Shown: one piece after another, positions 33,567 through 45,553 of the stretch
Numbering within the stretch: position 1 is the first letter of the stretch
How the letters are laid out: each line of letters begins with the position of its first letter
NCBI GenBank assembly: GCA_018296165.2
Contig: JACKQL020000006.1
Span: 62,001-126,000 of the forward strand
DNA from: Termitomyces sp. T153
Lineage: Eukaryota; Basidiomycota; Agaricomycetes; Agaricales; Lyophyllaceae
DNA length: 64,000 nucleotides
Direction: 5' to 3'
The notes under the pieces: model-generated
What the model saw: only the letters and a program-made list of their open reading frames with translations
Database searches by the model: none
Told to the model about the DNA's origin: nothing
Program-made: the position numbers and the translations under genes

Positions 33567-34576
33567 ATGTCTTCTTTCCGACGTGGTGTCAGAAAGCCCT
33601 ATTCAGTTCGTTTATTTTCCTTCGTTGTCAAGTGCTACTAGTGCTAAATAATAAACGTACAACAGCGCCCTGAAACTCAAGTAGACGTCAACGGTCGATG
33701 GGTACACGACAAGGCTCCGACAGGCCCTAGAGGAGCTGTCGTTGTCCCTCCCCCCATCGCGTCGACCAACAACAAGCTCCTTGTTTCGAATCTACATTAC
33801 GAGATTACGCCGAAAGACCTTACCGTCCGCCCTTCTTTTTCAGACCATTTCAAAATTTATTGAAACGTTTTTAGGCAATCTTTGGACAGATTGGCACGCT
33901 AGTTCGTGAGCCACTTATCAGGGTACGGCCAGCCCCGAGCTTCACCTGAAAAAGAAGCCAACCTCGACCCTATCCCTTATTTTCATTCGGTTTTTACGTC
34001 GCTCCTTTTAAAGTACGACCGTAGCGGGCGCTCCTCAGGTACCGCCATCATCTCGTTCGAAACCGCGACCGAAGCAACAAGGGCGAAAAAACAATTTGAT
34101 GGGATCCTTGCCAGGGGTAACATCCTCTTTGTTCAGTTTACGGTACTCTGAAGCTCACGTGTTGCTCCAGGACAACCGATGTCGATCGCCTTCGACACCT
34201 TGCCGCCACGCCATCCTCGTTCAGTAAGCGCCCCGACATCCCTCATCAACAGAGTGCAGAAGTCTCCACTTCTCGACCGCCTCAGCCGCGACGATTCGAG
34301 CGTCAAGACACCCTCTGGCCCGTATGTTATCCTCTTACTCCGTCTCCGACCTTCCGTTCAAACTCTCTGTTTGTATCTAATCACAGTCGAAGAGGCGTTG
34401 GCCCTATACGATCTCGACCTGCTCGCAACGCGCCTCGTGCTACCAAAAAGCCTAAGACAGCGGAGGAACTAGATAAGGAGTTGGACGCGTTTATGGGTGA
34501 TGCTGATCCAGTTGCGGCGATGGAGCAAGCGTCTACTGCGCCCGAACCGTCCAACCAGGATGTTGAGATGGTATAA
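33567..34576 (+). CDS. mRNA export adaptor, ALYREF/Yra1 (THO subunit 4) type
   Basis: An RNA-binding protein of the nucleus that couples transcription to mRNA export through TREX. Exons in phase: 33567-33605, 33666-33824, 33875-33922, 34014-34116, 34171-34321, 34387-34576; 690 nt, 229 residues. The RRM runs from about residue 40: KLLVSNLHYEITPKDL (RNP2), then GTLVREPLIR, YDRSGRSSGTAIISFET (RNP1) and AKKQFDGILARGQPMSIAF. The C-terminal box KPKTAEELDKELDAFMGD is the hallmark of ALY/REF proteins, and the basic RRGVGPIRSRPARNAPRA stretch before it fits the Arg-rich region. The N-terminal REF box is short and not clear. No damage is seen. Confidence 0.92.
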
Positions 34577-34835
34577 GAATTTGATTGTGATCACTCCTTC
34601 CTCTCTTTTCTCCGAGTTTTTGCTTGTCAAGAAGTTGTATTCGTACCCATGTACCTTCCCCCTCCGATCAGCTACCTCTGCTACCTACAGTAATGTCATA
34701 GTATTCTGTGTTTGGTTGTGCGCTTCCACTTTTCATCAGTCTTTTAAGGTTCCGGAGTACAACGGACGATTTGATAAGATTCAAATTGTGAATCTATTAT
34801 TTTTGTAGTCCTTCATTTTTTCTATTTTGTGCTTC

Positions 34836-35876
34836 ATGCCTCACAGTCATCATTCCCACTCGGGACAATTCTGCAAACACGCCAAAGGAATCCTGGAAGA
34901 TGTGGTTGTTGAGGCGATTCGTCAGAAATTTGAAGTATACGGCCTGACAGAACATGTTCCCCGCTACCGAGCCGAGGACCTCTATCCTGAGGAGGTGCGG
35001 CCGTCACCTCTACACTGCATCACCTCCTTTGATCCCTGTCCATCCAGGCTGGCGTGACTCTCGATGAATTGGCATCTCAATTTGAACGTTTCCTCGATGA
35101 AGCCCACCGCCTCAAAGCTAAATACGCCTCCCAAATCACACTCCTAGTTGGCCTTGAAACTGAATACATCACAGGCTCTGATCTAGACAATCTAGAGAGA
35201 CTCCTAACGCACGTAGGATCCCGCGTGGAATATGTCGTAGGCTCAGTGCATCACGTCAACGCGATTCCAATCGACTTTGACGTTGATACATTCCATAAAG
35301 CTCTAGATACCCTGGACGCGGGTTTTGGAGCACAACATCAACAACAGGTGTTCCTCTCTAGGTACTTTGACGCGCAGTATGAGCTCCTGCGACGATTTCG
35401 CCCTGAGATAGTGGGGCACTTTGATCTTTGCCGCCTCTATAATCCGGGGCTCATGTTCGCGGACTATCCTGCGGCATGGGTAAAGGCGGAACGGAATATC
35501 AAGTTCGCGATTGAGTATGGTGCCCTCTTCGAGGTTAATGCTGCTGCTTTTAGGAAGGGGTGGGACTCGGCATTCCCTGGGCGGGACGTTGTGAAGGTTA
35601 GTACTAATCTATATATTGGTAAAGTTCACAGATCGATATTTGATCTTCATCCAGCTAATACTGAAGCACGGCGGTCGTTTTGCATTATCTGACGATAGTC
35701 ATGGGCCACATGCTGTCGGATTCAATTACCATCGCCTGCCTGAGTACCTGAAAGAAGTTGGCGTTCTTGAGCTCTGGTACCTGCAAAGATCCGAGGTTGT
35801 GAATACTGCGGGGAGGAAGGTACAGCCTGTGCAGTTGCAGAACAAGTGGCAAGTACACGATTTCTGGTTTCGCTAG
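34836..35876 (+). CDS. HIS2: Histidinol-phosphatase (PHP family)
   Basis: Hydrolyses L-histidinol phosphate to histidinol, the penultimate part of histidine synthesis. Exons 34836-34994, 35048-35596 and 35655-35876 join in phase to 930 nt, 309 residues, close to the usual size. PHP-domain metal ligands are visible: MPHSHHSHSGQFC at the start, GLTEHVPR, the LLVGLETEYI strand, VVGSVHHVNAIPIDFD, RFRPEIVGHFDLCRLYNP, LFEVNAAAFRKGW and FALSDDSHGPHAVG. The ATG chosen gives HSHHSHSG four residues in, as in the yeast and fission-yeast enzymes. It lies 259 bp after the ALYREF stop and is convergent with the AIP1 gene, 204 bp from its stop. Confidence 0.94.
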
Positions 35877-36080
35877 TAGTCCTTTATGAGGTTCTATTGT
35901 GTATGTTTGGGTGTAATCCTTCTCTATCATCCGGCACGATCGGTCAATGTCAAGAACCGCATCACCCAAGTTCAACCTGATATGTCCAATGCTCAACGGT
36001 ATATCCCAGATACAGCGAGTCACAGTCCACAAGGTGTCCCTAAATCTAGACATAAACATCTATGAAGTCTTCGACTCGTG

Positions 36081-38724
36081 TTACTCATGGAACTTGATCG
36101 ACCACAACCTTACACAGCCGTCCGCACCAGTAGCTGCCAGGTTTGCAGAATCTCCTTTCTCCAACCAGTGCACAGCATTCGCGCCGCCTGGAGCGGCGTT
36201 CCTAATCCCAATGTTTTTCATGGGCTTAGACACACTCCAGATATACACATGTGTATCGAGTGAGGCAGATGCACAGTGCCGAGAGTCTGCCGTCCAAGCA
36301 AGAGAGTTGATACGCGCAGTGTGGAAGGACCAGCGTGAGGTAGTCAACTGGGAAGTTGTTAGACGGGAAATAGAAGATGAGAGCAATGTGGTAGTTTACC
36401 TTCTGTTCCTTGACATCGAATAGTATGATCTTGCCACTAGACTGTTAAAGAAATGTCAGCCGAGCTCTAGAAGCAGTCTCTTCTGATATAGACTTACATC
36501 CCCAGAGGCTAGCAACTTCCCATCTGGCGAGAAAGCCAGTGCAGAGACCACATCCTTGTTCCCCTCTAGGACTGCTGTTTCTGTTAGGGTCTTCCCATCC
36601 CATGAATTTAAACGGACTTTCTGGTCCTGAAGATCCAGCATCAGCAAAGTATTCAAATGAGCAAGCAATACTATTGTTTGTATATACCTCTCCTCCAAGA
36701 GCTACAACCCCCTCATATGCAGCAAGAGCACTCGTCACAAATCTGGGTTTATGCTCAAGCACACGCTGATTGGATTGGAAGGCCTCGACAGAGTTGATCT
36801 CTACGATAAACACGGTACCATCCCCTGCCACGGCGACAGACTTTGGTTGAGACGCCATAGACGTCGATGAGGACCTGCCAGTAGAAGAGATTAGCAAGCG
36901 TCTTATAGATTTGCCGTGGGCACTAACGTGAATGATGCGCCAGCTGTATGGACGTCAATCTCAATCTCACGTATGCGGTCATCATATCCAACAGAGTAGA
37001 CGTGCCCATCTTTTGGGTTGAGTGCAAGACCAGAAACGAAATTGGAGTGGCTCATTCCTGCAACCAGATTTGATTCACCCTTGTCGGATGAGTACGAGAT
37101 AACACGCCCATTAGCAGTACCGCCAAGGAAGGTTGTACAGCTTATGGGTGCTAATGAGGTGACAGCCTTCTGTGGTGCCTATTCAAGGTGTTGGTTAGTA
37201 AGGGAGACCGAGAAAAATAGGAGTTCAAGTTACATTGAGAATTCTCGAAGGTCCACCACCGTTTCTTGCATCAAATATGTTCAAGGAGCCGGAGAGAGAT
37301 AATGAAACGATATCTCGCTCTCCGCTCCATGCATTGCCGACTTGTTGATGGTCAACACCAGTACCAAGTTTCCATGTCGTCATAGACTTCTGCGCTTCTG
37401 CATCCCCTGGAACGATGATCAGGAAATGCACGGCTTGACATATTGAGATACGCACATAGCACAACAGTACAATCTGCGGAAGAGGTAACAAATTTCCTGT
37501 TATCGGGACTCCAGCTAACAGCCATCTATGACTGGTGTTCGAGTCTGCCGCACCGAGCGATGTTGAAGTTACTACTCACAATCGTTCCTGTATGGGGGTT
37601 TGCGGTCAATGCGCTGATAGTGTCACCTGTCTTGCCGTCATAGAGAAAAACCTTCGCGTCGCTACCCACGCTAACAAAATGTTCCCCTGAGGGTGCGTAT
37701 TGTACATCTTGAACAAACTTCGTGTGGGTTTTGATAGTCTACAAGATAATCATGATTTAAGATGACAAACATGAAAGACGTGACCTACCTTGTCGTACTT
37801 ATATGGAGCACCTGGTGAGGCGTGTTATAGGAAGGTATGCCGTGGAAGATCGTACACACCTTGATGGAAGACGATCAGTCCATCGTCTGCGGCGGTTGCA
37901 GCTCTGAAAGGACGTTGATGTCTGATAGACACGGCATTGATTGTCTACGCATTCATCCGCGTGAGGACATAGAACCGTGAAAGGATATTCTTGATTCATA
38001 CTTTGGAATGTCCACTAATCTCGCCGGTAGAAGATCCACTGTCCATCATAAACGCATGACCGAACCTAGCAGACGAAGGAGTTCAAACTAGGCCCCGCCA
38101 CACGAATATCAAGAAGCACTTACTTATCTCGACCGTCCCCCACGGCAATAATCCGTTTACTTTCACCGTCCCAGGCGAGATCATTACTAGAACATAATCG
38201 ATCAGCAACGAAGTAAGCGTGATATTGGGCAAAAGAACGCACACGCGGCCAGAAACCACTTTAAAGTCACCCTTCAGGGACTGATCCTCTCCGACTGTAT
38301 CCCACACCTTCACTATTGGACATCAACACCCACATTACATGTCAATGAAATATATATACTTACCAGTACCGCTCACATCAGCAGATGCACAGTAGTATCC
38401 AGAGGGCGAAAATCTCGCAACAGTCGTGTTATGTACGTGGCCTGAATATGTCTTCGATAGGAAGGAGTTCTATCATGAAAATGGGTGAACCAAGAACCCT
38501 AGCTTTGAATAATCGACTTAGTTTGTGCTCACATTCAGATCGCGAATCTACAAGAGATCTCTGAAGTCAGTACAAGGCCGCCCAGGTCATATGTATGTTA
38601 TACATACAATGACAGTCTTGCCGTTAGTATATATGACCTTATCCTTTGATACACTAAGCTTCGTTGGGATTCCCCGAGCCGTTGTCGGATTTGCAGGGAA
38701 TATTCCTGTCCATTGGAAAGACAT
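36081..38724 (-). CDS. AIP1: Actin-interacting protein 1 (WD40 repeat)
   Basis: AIP1 works with cofilin to disassemble actin filaments. The minus strand starts [20 protein letters not shown] (38724) and the first exon ends at 38608 with GKTVI. A 15-nt exon 38547-38533 supplies IRDLN, then [20 protein letters not shown] and [17 protein letters not shown], all matching the family's first propeller. Later exons include a [15 protein letters not shown] blade near 37660-37600, LLASGD near 36520 and the C-terminal [39 protein letters not shown] and [11 protein letters not shown] followed by TAA. About fourteen WD blades (two propellers) are expected; I traced most, but not every exon boundary. Length should be about 600 residues. 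Confidence 0.9.
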
Positions 38725-39050
38725 GACACGGTGTCAAGATATTTGTCAAACTTCGTAGATATAGGTCTAGGAAAGGAATATTTGTATCACAACTGGAAAA
38801 TTCTTTGTCGTCAACCTTCACGCTGCTGCGATCGCGATCGGCTACTTTGATGATAATCTTATCACGTGGATAGACGTGTCTTGTCAACGCGTCGCTAAAA
38901 GCTGATAAATACAGCCCAAGCAATATAGTGCCACAATCAATAGAAGCAAAATGACAAGAACACGAGGAACCGTTGAAAATCTCCATTACCGGCCAATCGT
39001 TAGAAAGTCCAACAATGCCATGTACTATTTTTGTGGATAACAGTGTGGAT
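38725..39050. other. Upstream region of AIP1 and edge of the gene island
   Basis: Host-like DNA containing CG pairs (for example TGCGATCGCGATCGG at about 38827-38841) up to roughly 39000, then CG-free repeat DNA. No gene is seen. The AIP1 promoter must lie here. Confidence 0.4.
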
Positions 39051-39059
39051 GAAGTGAAG

Positions 39060-39660
39060 AAGTTGACAGGTTCCTAGGTCTAGAGTGCTTTACCCCAGCT
39101 TTTGCAAATTCAATCGAAGAGAGGCTGATCAGTTGGTATGGCCACTACAAGGATCCTGCTAGGAATAGGCACAAGGACAATAAGTGTGACTTGTCAGAAG
39201 TGCTTACAATAGTAGGGACCCTGATAGATGGCACCACTGTGAGAAGCCCTGGGGAAGAAAAAGTGGAAAAGATAAGAAATAGTAAGGTACACATGAAGTG
39301 GAGGAGAGAATGGCTGATCTAAGATGCCATGATTTCCATTGGGAAGCAGATGGGGAGTATGATAACATAGTTATGAGAATAGAATTCTTAGATCTTAATC
39401 TCACACTGGTGAATCTGACTATGTCTATATTGAACTAGTACAAGACAATGAACGGAAATACTGCTTATGTATCAAAAAGTCCAATGTCAGTTCAAATGGA
39501 CCCATGATACTTTGTACACTACTAAGAGTACAATATGGTATAATTATAATATCCTGGGTTACATGCCCCCCTTTGAGATTGTTAGGCACAATCTTATGAA
39601 ATTGGTGCTAATCACACTGAGATAATGTAATGCAATTGCACTCTAGGTGCAGTTGCAATG
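39060..39660 (+). pseudogene. Unrecognised broken coding fragment
   Basis: The plus strand reads FLGLECFTPAFANSIEERL and then SWYGHYKDPARNRHKDNKC, DLSEVLTIVGTLIDGTT and KVHMKWRREWL. After a frame change it continues DGEYDNIVMRIEFLDLNLTL. The composition and sustained frames look like real protein, but I do not know the family. Stops and the missing CG pairs suggest a transposon-borne or captured gene remnant at the edge of the repeat block. Confidence 0.4.
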
Positions 39661-39677
39661 TTTCCATTACAGGTCAC

Positions 39678-41120
39678 TGTAAGGGCAACCTCTGGAGGTT
39701 GTGGCTCATGCCTTCACCTCCTCCTGCACCCACTTCATCCTGTCCACAACCTTGTTGACTGAGTCATTATCTGAGGGGTGTGCCCAAAGTTCAAATCCCA
39801 TGTGGGGGTGCCTGCTGGTGTCCAGGAAGAATGGAGTCATTTAAATGGAAGAGTGAACATGGTTGTTGTACTGGAACTCCACATCAGGCAGAAGCTCATC
39901 CCAGTCATCCTGCCTCTCATTATAAAGCAGTTAGCAATGCTGTTCCAGTTCCTGGTTAACATGTTCTGTCTGCCCATCTGACTGAGGGTGATAGGCTGTG
40001 GTGGTATGGAGCTTCACTCCTAGCAGGCAGTACAGCTCCTGGGTGAACTCTGCCATAAACTTGGGGCCTTGGTTGGAGACATACCCATCAGACAGACCAT
40101 GGAGCTTCCAGACATTCTTCTGATAGCTCCCAGGGCAGAGCATGTGGTGTGGGTAGGGATAAACAGGGCCCATTTACCATAGAGGTCCACCACTACCATT
40201 ACAGCATTGTACCCATGAGCATCTGGAAGTTCAACAATGAAGTCCACTGATGCAACACTCTAGCAAGCAGCTGCAATAGGTAGAGGGTGGAGCTGACCCA
40301 TGGGTGACTGGCAATAAGGCTTGGTGTGGAAACAGAGATCACAGATGCTGGTGTAGGTGCCTACATATTGGGATATCTGAGGCCATCAGTAGTTCCAGGA
40401 CACCAGCTCCAGTGTCTTCCATCTACCAGGACATCCAGCTACATGAGGGTCATGGTGTTGCTCAACAATGTGTTGGCAGAGTTCCAGAATGTTAGGCATG
40501 TAGATGCATCATTGATAGGTTAGAAGCCCATCTTGAAGACCCCACTCATCTGCATGCACTGACTTAACTCCACTTGCTTGTCAGGCTTATAAGGCTTGAG
40601 CAGCCTGGGCAACCACATCCTCTTGTGCACTGTCTCAATTTCCTCTCTGGATGTCCTTGAGAATGTTTGCCTCATCTCCTTGGACCACAATCCCTTCTAG
40701 AGCATGAATAGCAAAGAGCTCAAGCTTGAGGATGATGATGTTGTCATTGTCCCCTGCCCCAGTGCTATGGTCAGCCAGCCTGCCTAGTCAATGGATTTGG
40801 TTTGTCCATGCTCCTCCAGGTTTGTGATGGAGCAAGAAGTCAAAGTTGGCCAGATACAGGGATCACTAAGCTTGGCATTGATTCAGCTTCTTAGCTGTAT
40901 GGAAGTACTTGAGGTTCTTGTGTCAGGGGACTTCCATTTCCAACCTCCATGACCTCCTCCAGCATCTCTGCAGCTTGTTCAACATCTCTAGGGCTTGTTC
41001 CAGAGCCATGGAGATTTCCAGAGAACTGCAGAGCTCTTTGTATCACCTCACCAATCATTGTTCTGGGGTTAGGACTAGCTCTGGCTTTCTGTACAGTAGT
41101 TCCCATGCCTCTGCCACCCA
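39678..41120 (-). mobile_element. Deleted gypsy family 2 fragment
   Basis: On the minus strand, from 41120 down, a Gag N-terminal piece (ALEQALEMLNKLQRCW) runs straight into the end of RNase H (KNLKYFHTAKKLNQCQA near 40910-40860, then LANFDFLLHHKPGG). A decayed linker follows, then the integrase core: DFIVELPDAHGYNAVMVVVD (40247), TTAYHPQSDGQTEHVNQE (about 39990-39945), DDWDELLPDVEFQYNNHVHS and FFLDTSRHPHMGFE. RT is missing, so an internal deletion joined Gag to RNase H. The fragment stops at TGTAAGGGCAACCTC (39678), probably an LTR tip. Confidence 0.85.
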
Positions 41121-41544
41121 CTGATGCACTGCACTGAGCAGTGGGGATTCTGAGACTTGTTTTTTTTTTAACATGCATGGGATGCTTGATGCCCATATTG
41201 CATGGTACTACAGACAGCTATCTAAGCTACAGGAGTGGCGAGATTCTTGTCCCCCTGCATACATGGAGAATGAACGAGCCAGCATGTCCAAGTGCTGTTT
41301 TAGGTTGTCCTCCTCTGTTAGAACCTGAAGAATGACAGAAGTGGTATGTTGCCAGGTGGTCATTATGATGAAGGCTTGTGGGGCAAGCAGGGTTGGGACA
41401 AGCTATGTGGCTGGGTTCCCACCTGGGCTAGAAGAGGATCAGTAAGCATGAGGGCAGGTGACAGTGGCCAAGAGCCATTATTAATGTACATGAGGTGCAG
41501 TGTATGGTAGGATTATCAAAGAGTATAATATGTCACAATGTGGG
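41121..41544. other. Spacer between the gypsy fragment and the LINE 3' end
   Basis: CG-poor DNA with a run of T at 41160-41169 and no coding signal I can name. Part of it is likely the LINE 3' untranslated region. Confidence 0.3.
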
Positions 41545-41559
41545 CCTTATTGACATGGC

Positions 41560-44500
41560 AGGCCAGGGTGGGGTTGGGTGCTGAGTTGGGGGGGTGGGCA
41601 GTGGGGTTGGAACCTTTTTGTGGCATCTATGAATATGAGTACATGGGTGAAAGCAGCCAGGGAGGAGAGAAAGTGTGGGAAGGACTCAGCTTTGCATTTA
41701 AGTGGTTGGACAAGGTGGATATGTCGCTCATAATGGTATTGTGGGCATTCCAGCAGGAAATGTGAGACAGATTCTACTGTGAGACCTTGGCAGTGTGGGC
41801 ATGAGGGGGTTTTGGAGCATCAGATGTGGAAGAGGTGCTGGTTGAGTGGTAGGTGGCCTGTGGGCAGCTGGGTGAGGATGGCAGAGTGTTGACAGTCGAG
41901 CAGCTAGATGAGCTTGAGGTAGTTCTGTGAGGGTAATGTCCTGTTGAGTTGCTGAATGCAAGGGGACTTCTTCCAGCATTGCTTCCAGATGACCTGGGTT
42001 GCAACTAAGTTGGATTGCTGGGTTGCCGGTATGCTCCTCAGGAGGGGATGTGATCTGATGTATAGGGGGAGGAGTGAGGGAGGGCTTGAGCCCCCTTGGG
42101 CAGCCTTTTTTGCTAGCTGGTCCATGTGCTCATTAGACATGAAGTCAACATGTCCTGGGGTCCAGTGGACCTGTAATGTAGTGACCTTGCAGGACCTGGG
42201 CTTGGGAGTGCTACAATATTGGCCTTGCTTACGTTGGAGCCTCTTGGTGGTGGCATGCACATGGTCAAGGAGATAGTGGGCTGGATGTGGACGTTGGTTC
42301 TTGAGTGCTCAGATGTTAGCTTGGTTGTCACTGCTGATGGCGGTGAGGCCATGCAGCTGCTTAGTGAAGGTCAGTAGTAAGTGCAAACCTAGGATGAGAC
42401 TGACAATCTCTGCTTTGTATACTGTGTGCTTGGATGCCAAGCCCAGGTGGTACTTCAGTGAGGAGGTCTCCACGCTGTCAATGTAGAGGACTGCTGATGC
42501 TCCAATGCCCCCTTCAAAGCCTGAGCCATCACAGTACATGGCCATGGTAGTGCAGTTGAATATATGCTGGGCTCAGGCTAGCACAAGGTCTTTGTTGGGT
42601 TTGATGTGCATGGTGAAGACTGGTTAATAGCTTAGTGGTTGCCAGCAGGGGAGAATGGATTTGATGGTGAACAGGTCGATATCTGTAAAGGAGAAGAGGC
42701 TGTGAAGGGATGAGCAATGCCAGTGCACAAGGTGCTTAGCAGCAGTGCAAATGGGGCCATGAAGAGGGTGGGAGGGGGGGAGAGAGGATGGCGTACTGCA
42801 GCTCTGACAAGAATTTTGTGGAAGAGCAGGTTGATTGATAAGAAGTTGGTGTGAGCATCCAGGACATTATCAGCCATTGTGCTGAGGGCACCAGTTATGA
42901 TTCTAGCTGCCTGGCACTGAGCTGACATGAGTTTTGTTGTAGTCATGACCAATCCTGTCTGCTGTCAGTTCTTGCCTGGGTCAGATACACCAGTGTACCA
43001 TACATCTGCAGTGTATGTGAATGCTGGGACTGCTACCATGTTGTATAGCTGGCAGATCTGGTGAGGAGGCATGCCACCTGAGATCCGAGAGAGCCTGATG
43101 ATCTGGATGGTCCACCAGGCAGTGCTCATGGTAACTTTCTAAGAATGGGCTGGCCAGCACAACCTGGGGTCAAAGATGACTCCCAGGTACTTGTATTCCA
43201 TGACAGTGTTGACTGGCTGGGTCATGATGGTGTTGTCTAGGTTGTGGCAGTGGAGGGTTAGGTCTGGGGGGGGGTGTCAAGCTTTGTGCATGGGAAGTTC
43301 ATGAGTGCTAGTTTAGTCAGTTTAAAGGGGGAAGTATAATGGAGCGACCAGTCAAACGCACCATCAGCACATTCCATGACATCCTTTAATATGATATGTG
43401 TCTCCTTCAGAGACTTGGCCACTGCCAGGAACATGACATCATTGACAAAGCCTGACAATAACTCAGCTTGGTTGCTGTGGGCCATGGCATGGAGCAGGGG
43501 GGCATTGTAGAAAGAATAGAAAAGTATAGATAAGGGACAGCCCTGTGTAGTCCCATTCACGATGGGAATCCACTTGGATAGGAAGTCATCAAACTTCAGC
43601 CACATGCAACAGTTGGTGAGCATGTGGCAGGTGAGGTGGATAAAGTGGGTAGAGACACTGAGCTCTTGCATGTTATGGATGAGGCACTCCTTCACAGTGT
43701 TGGAGAAGGTGCTCTGAATGTCCAAGAAGAATGCAGTGGTCACCTTACCTGCCCACCATGCATCCTTGATCCTTGAGACCACCAGATGCATGGCATCTGT
43801 GGTGTTGTGGTCCAGGCAACCACCAAACTGGCCTGCCAGTAGCATTCCGTGTACCTCAGCTATGTGAGAGAGGTCAGCTGCAACAAGAGTGGACAGGAGC
43901 TTGCCCATGGTGTTTAGGAGACCAATGGGCCGATAAGCCTTGGCAACATTATACACCGGTTTACCTGGCTTATGGAGCACCAGTGTAGTGGATTCCAGCC
44001 AGTTCTCATGGTATACATCATGCTTGAATACTGTGTGGAATATGAAGTAGAGATAGTTAGTGAGCATCTTGGAGCACTTCTTCCACACCACATTTGGTAT
44101 GCCATCAGGCCACAGACCCTTGAGCATGAGAAGACTGCCAATAGCAGAGGTGATCCACTCTCTTGAGAAGTATGGAGTGTTTGTGAGTGGTTTTGGGTAG
44201 GCACTAGCCAGGAGGGAAAGGGAGGAGGGGGGGGAGGAAAAAAGGACTCAGCTAGTGCTTTGGCCTTCCCTGCATTGGTGGAGACAATGGTGTCTGTACC
44301 ATTGATGACCATCTTAAGGTCTGGGACTCTGTCATAGGCAAAATTTGTTGGTTTCCTGACAGCATACTTATTTGCAAGGTAGATTTGGCAGGCATTGATG
44401 GTGTCCAACCATTCTTTCCAGTGGTCTTCCTTCACCTCACAGATGCTGGAGTCCATCTCCCTAGAGAGACATGCCACCTCCACTTTAGCCAGATGATCTG

Positions 44501-45520
44501 GAATGTTCCTGAACTTGTAAGCCTGGTTACATGCATGCTGCCTCTGGGCCTTAAGCCATTTGAGGTTGTTGTTCCACCACCATTTCCTGTGGAGACAAGG
44601 CTTTTGCAGCGGGACAATTGTGTCAGTGGCAATGACCTCCTGAATAGCCACTGTAATATCAGCAACTTTCTCATGAAATTCCGCCTTTGATGTGATGAGG
44701 CACACCAGAGAGGTGGTGTGTAAGCGCTCTGTTAGAGCTTTGTGGAAGATCCTCCAGTCAGCTGAGTGGAAATTGTGGGCTGACATTGTGGGGGATCTTG
44801 GAATGGAGAGTTCTACCTTGGTGATAACAGGGAGGTGGTCAGCTAAGGAGGGGCGCAGAGATACGTCCACATCACAGAAGATGATGGGGTCAGTATTAGC
44901 ATGAGACTGCCAGATGTTGTCTGGTCTGGTCCAGTTGTCAGCCAAGGACTGGAATGTGGGTATGCCTGGGGGCAATATGAGTTCCATGTTGTGATCTGCC
45001 AGCAGATCCAGCAGCAGTTGTATATATTCCCTTGAGAAATTAAGGTGCTTGTTGTAAGGCATTTCCCATAGTGGATGGTGATGGTTAAAGTCACCAACCC
45101 AAAGCATGTGGTCACCAGGAAGAGGGCGCATCAGGTGAATAGAAGAGGAAAGAAAGAGAGATAACAAGGTTAAAACCTTGTTATGTGTACAGTCATTGTA
45201 AATGTTGAACAGTGAGAGGTTACCATGTTTGCCTGCAAAATGCACAGCTGTAATGTCCATTGAGGGTATCAGGAGTACTTGATAGGCATCTGTTGATATG
45301 TTAGTATTAATAAGAGTTATAGAGCATGACCTTGTGGTACTATCATGGCAGTGGTGGGAGGGGTATATTACCTGCCAGAAGCCGCTTGCCTTTGTGTTAC
45401 TGAGGTGGTCAAGAAATGGTTCTTGCAGAGTGATGACATCCCAGTCAGCCAGGTTTGCAGTGGTGAGAAGTTCAGCCTGGGCTGTGCTGGACTTCCTCAC
45501 ATTCTGTTGCTAAATGCAAA
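41560..45520 (-). pseudogene. LINE ORF2: endonuclease, reverse transcriptase, RNase H
   Basis: The endonuclease begins near 45500: DWDVITLQEPFLD, then GDHMLWVGDFNHHHPLWE and SLRPSLADHLPVI (the Asp-His pair). RT (about 44127-43258) has KAYRPIGLLNTMGKLL, TTAFFLDIQSTFSN, GTTQGCPLSILFYSFYNAPL and the active site FVNDVMFLA, where FVDD is expected. RNase H (42545-about 42080) has MYCDGSGFEGGIGASAVLY, YKAEIVSLILGLHL and WTPGHVDFMSNEHMDQLAKK. The tail (about 41830-41750) has CSKTPSCPHCQGLTVESVSH and FLLECPQYH. A frame change falls in a C-rich run near 44230 and stops follow RNase H strand 3. Confidence 0.9.
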
Positions 45521-45553
45521 GTCTGTCAGGGGCTTGTATGGATCTTTGGTTCA

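Noticed and set aside
44225..44245. Run of proline codons in the LINE frame as a possible programmed frameshift site
   Set aside because: The frame never resumes cleanly afterwards and the element is dead; a homopolymer length change is simpler.
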